The position numbers and the translations under genes were made by a program. The notes beneath the pieces were generated by a model, which made no database searches, was not told where the DNA came from, and saw only the letters and a program-made list of their open reading frames with translations. Positions 55,511-58,175 of a stretch of 58,175 nucleotides of DNA are shown in pieces (position 1 is the first letter of the stretch; every line of letters starts with the position of its first letter). The DNA is from an uncultured Actinomycetes bacterium (GTDB lineage: Bacteria; Actinomycetota; Thermoleophilia; RBG-16-64-13): NCBI GenBank assembly GCA_937148845.1, contig CAKZRW010000053.1:1-58175 (forward strand), written 5' to 3'.

Positions 55511-56833
55511 ATGACGCCCATGACCCTGTCCTTTCGACACCCTGGCCCCTCAGTGCCCCCCGTGGTCGCCGCAGAGTCCAAGTACCTGGGCGGACAATCT
55601 TTCGGCTGGCTGGTCATCGTCGCTTCGCTTGTGCTCCTTGCAGGCTCCTTCGGCACCCAACTGACGTTCGGCGTCTTTCTCAAACCCCTGAGCCTGGAAT
55701 TCGGGTGGACGCGCGCCGCCACCTCGGGAGCGATGTCGCTCGCTATGGGGCTCTCAGGTGTGATCGGGGTCGTGATGGGCCGGCTTACCGACAGGTTCGA
55801 TGTCCGCTTGGCCATCGGGGTTGGCGCTGCTCTGGGGGCGGCCTGCTATCTCCTGCTCGCTAGGTTGCACTCGCTTTGGCAGTTCTATCTCTACTTCGGC
55901 CTGGGTGGTGGTATCTGCATCGGAAGCACGTACGCGCCCGTGAGCGCCATCGTGTCCAAGTGGTTCAAGGAGCGACGCGCTCTCGCTCTGGGTCTCGCGC
56001 TCATGGGCATCAGCGTGGGTCAGATGGTGCTTACCCCGGTGTCCGCCCGTCTTATTGACACTGCAGGCTGGCGTCCTGCCTACGTGGTGCTGGCGGTGGT
56101 CATCGTGGTATGCGCACTCCCAGCCCTGTTCCTGCTCGGTCGAAAGCCTCCGACGACAACCCCACCGGTTCCGGTCACGCCGGGCTTACAGTCCTCGGGC
56201 TACAAGCCCACCTCAGAGGCCAACCTAAGCGAGAACCCAGCCGACGGTTTGAATACCCGCCAGGCGGCTAGGACCGCCCCGTTCTGGATGATCATGATCA
56301 CCGGAGTCGCCATCGCGGCCGGCTTCTACATCACCGCCGCCCACATCGTACCGGCCGCCACCGACGCCGGAATCACCTCTACCTCTGCGGCTCTTATCCT
56401 CACCGTCAGCAGCATCGTCGGCATCCCGGGCACGGTAGTAGGAACCTGGTGGTTGACCAAGAGGCTGGGTCATCGCCTGGCGCTACTTGTCCTATGCGTG
56501 GGGCAGGCCGTGGCGCTCTTCTTGTTCGCCCTGGTCAGCCAACTGTGGGCCTTCTACTTGGTAGCTGCGCTCTTGGGGTTCTGCTTCGCGGCCTCCACCC
56601 CCGTGCGCCAGGCTATGGCGCCACCCCTGTTTGGGCTCAAGGCTGTGGGCTCGATCTTGGGTCTGGCCTATCTGGCCTGGTCGGCTGGCGCCCTCCTCGG
56701 GCCGTTTCTGGCCGGGCTCATCTACGACCTCACTGCCAATTACGACTTAGCCTTCATCCTAGGCGGCGTCCTCCTCCTGACCGGAGCAGTAAGCGTCCAC
56801 TTGTGGGGCGGCCATAAACAAGTCCCCAGGTGA
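55511..56833 (+). CDS. MFS transporter, monocarboxylate/oxalate-formate-antiporter type
   Basis: A 440-residue twelve-helix carrier. I place the start at ATG 55511; ATG 55520 or an earlier codon at 55442 are alternatives, none with a good ribosome site. Motif A is 'GRLTDRFDVRLAIGVGA'. 'FGLGGGICIGSTYAPVSAIVSKWFKERRALALG' spans helices 4-5 and matches the OFA/monocarboxylate group, as does 'GTQLTFGVFLKPL' near the N-terminus. The central loop (about residues 212-255) is Pro/Thr-rich and unstructured. It likely carries an organic acid or anion by proton symport or exchange. Three bases after its end lies the convergent cyclase gene. Confidence 0.92.
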   Translation: MTPMTLSFRHPGPSVPPVVAAESKYLGGQSFGWLVIVASLVLLAGSFGTQLTFGVFLKPLSLEFGWTRAATSGAMSLAMGLSGVIGVVMGRLTDRFDVRLAIGVGAALGAACYLLLARLHSLWQFYLYFGLGGGICIGSTYAPVSAIVSKWFKERRALALGLALMGISVGQMVLTPVSARLIDTAGWRPAYVVLAVVIVVCALPALFLLGRKPPTTTPPVPVTPGLQSSGYKPTSEANLSENPADGLNTRQAARTAPFWMIMITGVAIAAGFYITAAHIVPAATDAGITSTSAALILTVSSIVGIPGTVVGTWWLTKRLGHRLALLVLCVGQAVALFLFALVSQLWAFYLVAALLGFCFAASTPVRQAMAPPLFGLKAVGSILGLAYLAWSAGALLGPFLAGLIYDLTANYDLAFILGGVLLLTGAVSVHLWGGHKQVPR

Positions 56834-56836
56834 ACC

Positions 56837-57496
56837 TCAGCTCACTGGGCGAAGAATGGCGCGGACCGGGCTTGCATCAGCATTGAGTATCCGCAGCGGT
56901 AGACAGATCAACTCGTAATTCCCCGGGGGGACATCGGCAAGAGCGCACCCCTCCAGTATGTATATACCTGCCTCCAACAGAGCCCGGTGGGTGGCGTGGA
57001 TGCTCCCCTCGTCTCTGTAGTTTCCCACTGTGATGGCATCGAGACCAAACAGCCGGATGTGCTTTTGGGCCAAATAGTGGGCGGCGGACTCACTGAGATA
57101 CACGTAATCCTCGACCCATTCTTTCGCCTCGTACACGGTCGGGGAGTTTCGCGTCTTGCAAAGGATGCGCTCGCCTCTCTTGATGTCGTATGGCTCGAGC
57201 TCTTCCGGAGTGATGATCTCGGGGTTTCTGATCTCGATCACCCGGGTTAAGCCCACGGTCGCATCCAAAGGCATATCGGTCACCGTCGAGCCACGGGCTA
57301 TGAAGTGCAGCGGGCAGTCGACGTGGGTGCCGGTGTGGGTGAGGATCTCGAGCATGGTGATGGTCACGGGTGAGCCGAGTTCATGCTCATGAAGCCGGTA
57401 GATCTTTGGCTTTACCGGGTCGAGAACCAAGTTGTGCATGCCTTGCTTCATCACCAGTGTGATGTCGTACCAGCCTCGAGTAGCCGAAGAAGTCAT
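56837..57496 (-). CDS. Cyclase-family metal-dependent hydrolase (kynurenine-formamidase-like)
   Basis: A 219-residue enzyme starting at ATG 57496 behind AGGAGG. The metal motif 'THTGTHVDCPLHF' has the His-x-Gly-Thr-His-x-Asp pattern of the cyclase family, which includes kynurenine formamidase, isatin hydrolase and polyketide-cyclase-like proteins. 'FGLDAITVGNYRDEGSIHATHRAL' and 'IYILEGCALADVPPGNYELICLPL' are also typical. The natural substrate is unknown. Divergent TRAP-type solute-binding protein 264 bases away fits a common pairing in which an imported acid or cyclic amide is hydrolysed. Confidence 0.92.
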   Translation of the reverse strand: MTSSATRGWYDITLVMKQGMHNLVLDPVKPKIYRLHEHELGSPVTITMLEILTHTGTHVDCPLHFIARGSTVTDMPLDATVGLTRVIEIRNPEIITPEELEPYDIKRGERILCKTRNSPTVYEAKEWVEDYVYLSESAAHYLAQKHIRLFGLDAITVGNYRDEGSIHATHRALLEAGIYILEGCALADVPPGNYELICLPLRILNADASPVRAILRPVS

Positions 57497-57599
57497 TGCA
57501 GCCTCCTGAGGTGAGTCACCGCCCAGCCAGCTTATACAGGCCAGATAGGTCGGTAGGCCGAACCGCCGTTAAGCCCTGTAAAGCAGCGCTGTCGACAGC

Positions 57600-57628
57600 T
57601 TGACAAGATATCTTTAGCTAGCTAAATC
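57600..57628 (+). promoter_or_regulatory. Candidate promoter with 14-bp palindromic operator before the TRAP gene
   Basis: TTGACA at 57600-57605 is a perfect -35 hexamer. At 17-base spacing lies TAAATC (57623-57628), a weak -10. The perfect palindrome TTTAGCTAGCTAAA (57613-57626) sits between and over the hexamers, the ideal place for a repressor. The region is clearly A/T-rich compared with its surroundings. Confidence 0.55.
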
Positions 57629-57657
57629 GTAAAGATGCTATAACCATGGGCCGGGGC

Positions 57658-57730
57658 CCTGGGGAGAGGTTGCAGGGTCGTGACTCCGAGCCAGTACGTG
57701 GTGTGGACGAAGCATTTTTTCCTCCCCAGG
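57658..57730 (+). promoter_or_regulatory. Long stem in the 5' leader of the TRAP gene
   Basis: CCTGGGGAG at 57658-57666 is exactly complementary to CTCCCCAGG at 57722-57730, giving a 9-bp stem enclosing about 55 bases. It ends about 30 bases before the GTG start. Possibly a leader structure controlling translation, but a chance G+C stem is possible. Confidence 0.3.
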
Positions 57731-57759
57731 TGCCCAGGGCCGCTGGAAAGGGGGGAGTC

Positions 57760-58175
57760 GTGAAACACTGGTCGTTCGTCTTGATTCTGCTGGCCCTAGT
57801 GTTGGGAGTGGCTGGTTTACTCCTCGCAGCTTGTGGAGAGGGCCCCAAGGAAAGCGGAACCGCAACCAGCGGAGTGACAAGTGCCTCTACCCAAGGATCA
57901 GAGACAGCAACAACTACGCCCGAATCTACAGTGTCCACTCAAGGACAAGGGGCAGGAGGCAAAGCAACCGTCCTCAGGTTGGCAATACCTAATCCGGCAG
58001 ATGATCCGGTCACCGTGGCCCTCCAGCAGGGCTTCGTCGAAAGATTCAACGAGCGAGCGGCAGGCAAGTACGTAATCGAGGTCCATCCTGCCGGGTCCCT
58101 GGTCTCGATGGGCGAGAGCTTCCAGGCTGTGCAGACGGGTGCGGTGGAGATGGCAGACTGGGCCATCGGCGTTTT
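57760..58175 (+). CDS. TRAP-type solute-binding lipoprotein, DctP-like (3' partial)
   Basis: GTG 57760 follows GGAAAGGGGGGAG. The frame stays open to the window edge, giving 138 residues. The N-terminus is a lipoprotein signal peptide: basic start, hydrophobic core 'LILLALVLGVAGLLLAAC' with the lipobox Leu-Ala-Ala-Cys, so it is membrane-anchored outside the cell. A Thr/Ser/Gly-rich linker follows to about residue 67. The mature domain opens 'ATVLRLAIPNPADDPV' and continues 'AAGKYVIEVHPAGSL' and 'AVQTGAVEMADWAI', the DctP-family pattern. It should work with DctQM membrane subunits beyond the edge. A Thr-rich linker of this length is common in Gram-positive-type lipoproteins. Confidence 0.88.
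   Translation, partial: MKHWSFVLILLALVLGVAGLLLAACGEGPKESGTATSGVTSASTQGSETATTTPESTVSTQGQGAGGKATVLRLAIPNPADDPVTVALQQGFVERFNERAAGKYVIEVHPAGSLVSMGESFQAVQTGAVEMADWAIGV

Overview
The window is high-G+C bacterial DNA (by eye roughly 60% or more). It carries a complete type I-E CRISPR-Cas operon, two ammonium-transporter/PII pairs, a membrane pyrophosphatase, rubredoxin, a DPS-like ferritin, ATP-dependent activases of 2-hydroxyacyl-CoA-dehydratase type, several flavin and iron-sulfur oxidoreductases, an MMPL exporter and a PucR regulator. This mix points to an anaerobic, amino-acid- or aromatic-degrading bacterium. The I-E system, MMPL, PucR and codon use fit an anaerobic actinobacterial lineage best, but nothing in the window fixes the taxonomy. 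No rRNA or tRNA gene was recognised.

Layout. Bases 1-1189 are phage-like: the end of one gene, a structural-looking protein, a protein of five 18-residue repeats, and a fibre/tail-adaptor-like gene. The last is cut in frame by a lone type I-E CRISPR repeat at 1190-1218. From 1237 to 9845 on the minus strand runs the operon cas3-cas8e-cse2-cas7-cas5-cas6e-cas1-cas2. The repeat lies 18 bases beyond the cas2 stop, exactly where the leader-proximal end of the array should be. The simplest reading is that the newest spacer matches a phage in the same sample and the assembly crossed from array into phage through it. Bases 9846-10603 hold no gene but contain nested inverted repeats.

From 10604 to 14168 (minus) lie glnK, amt and a PucR-type regulator. 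From 14541 to 21851 (plus) lie a two-gene activase/dehydratase-like module and an MMPL exporter. From 21822 to 28073 (minus) lie an EthD-like protein, a Bcr/CflA-like exporter overlapping imidazolonepropionase, and the pyrophosphatase. From 28372 to 34977 lie rubredoxin, an archaeal-type phosphoglycerate mutase, an aminotransferase, a MoaD/ThiS-like carrier, a stand-alone cobalamin-dependent methionine synthase activation-like protein, a large unknown zinc-motif/coiled-coil protein, a PCC-domain protein and an isochorismatase-fold protein without its catalytic triad.

From 35041 to 39853 lie an Old Yellow Enzyme/FAD oxidoreductase, IclR and LysR regulators and a nitroreductase. From 40162 to 45357 (plus) lies a run of DUF1846, a lone GMP-synthase-type ATP pyrophosphatase, XdhC and a MocA-HD fusion. 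This suggests molybdenum-hydroxylase or purine metabolism, although no hydroxylase is present. From 45458 to 51103 (minus) lie a cytochrome-b5-like protein, a DPS-like ferritin, a second Old Yellow Enzyme, a metallo-beta-lactamase protein and a NuoF/GltD-type flavoprotein. From 51367 to 58175 lie HIT, an LsrG-like monooxygenase, an iron-type alcohol dehydrogenase, the second glnK/amt pair, an MFS carrier, a cyclase-family hydrolase and the start of a TRAP-type solute-binding lipoprotein cut by the window edge.

The most notable points are the array/phage junction, two PII proteins that both lack the modifiable T-loop tyrosine, the isochorismatase-fold protein with all three catalytic residues replaced next to an orphan coding remnant, the split activase module, and the XdhC/MocA-HD/GuaA-like/DUF1846 cluster.
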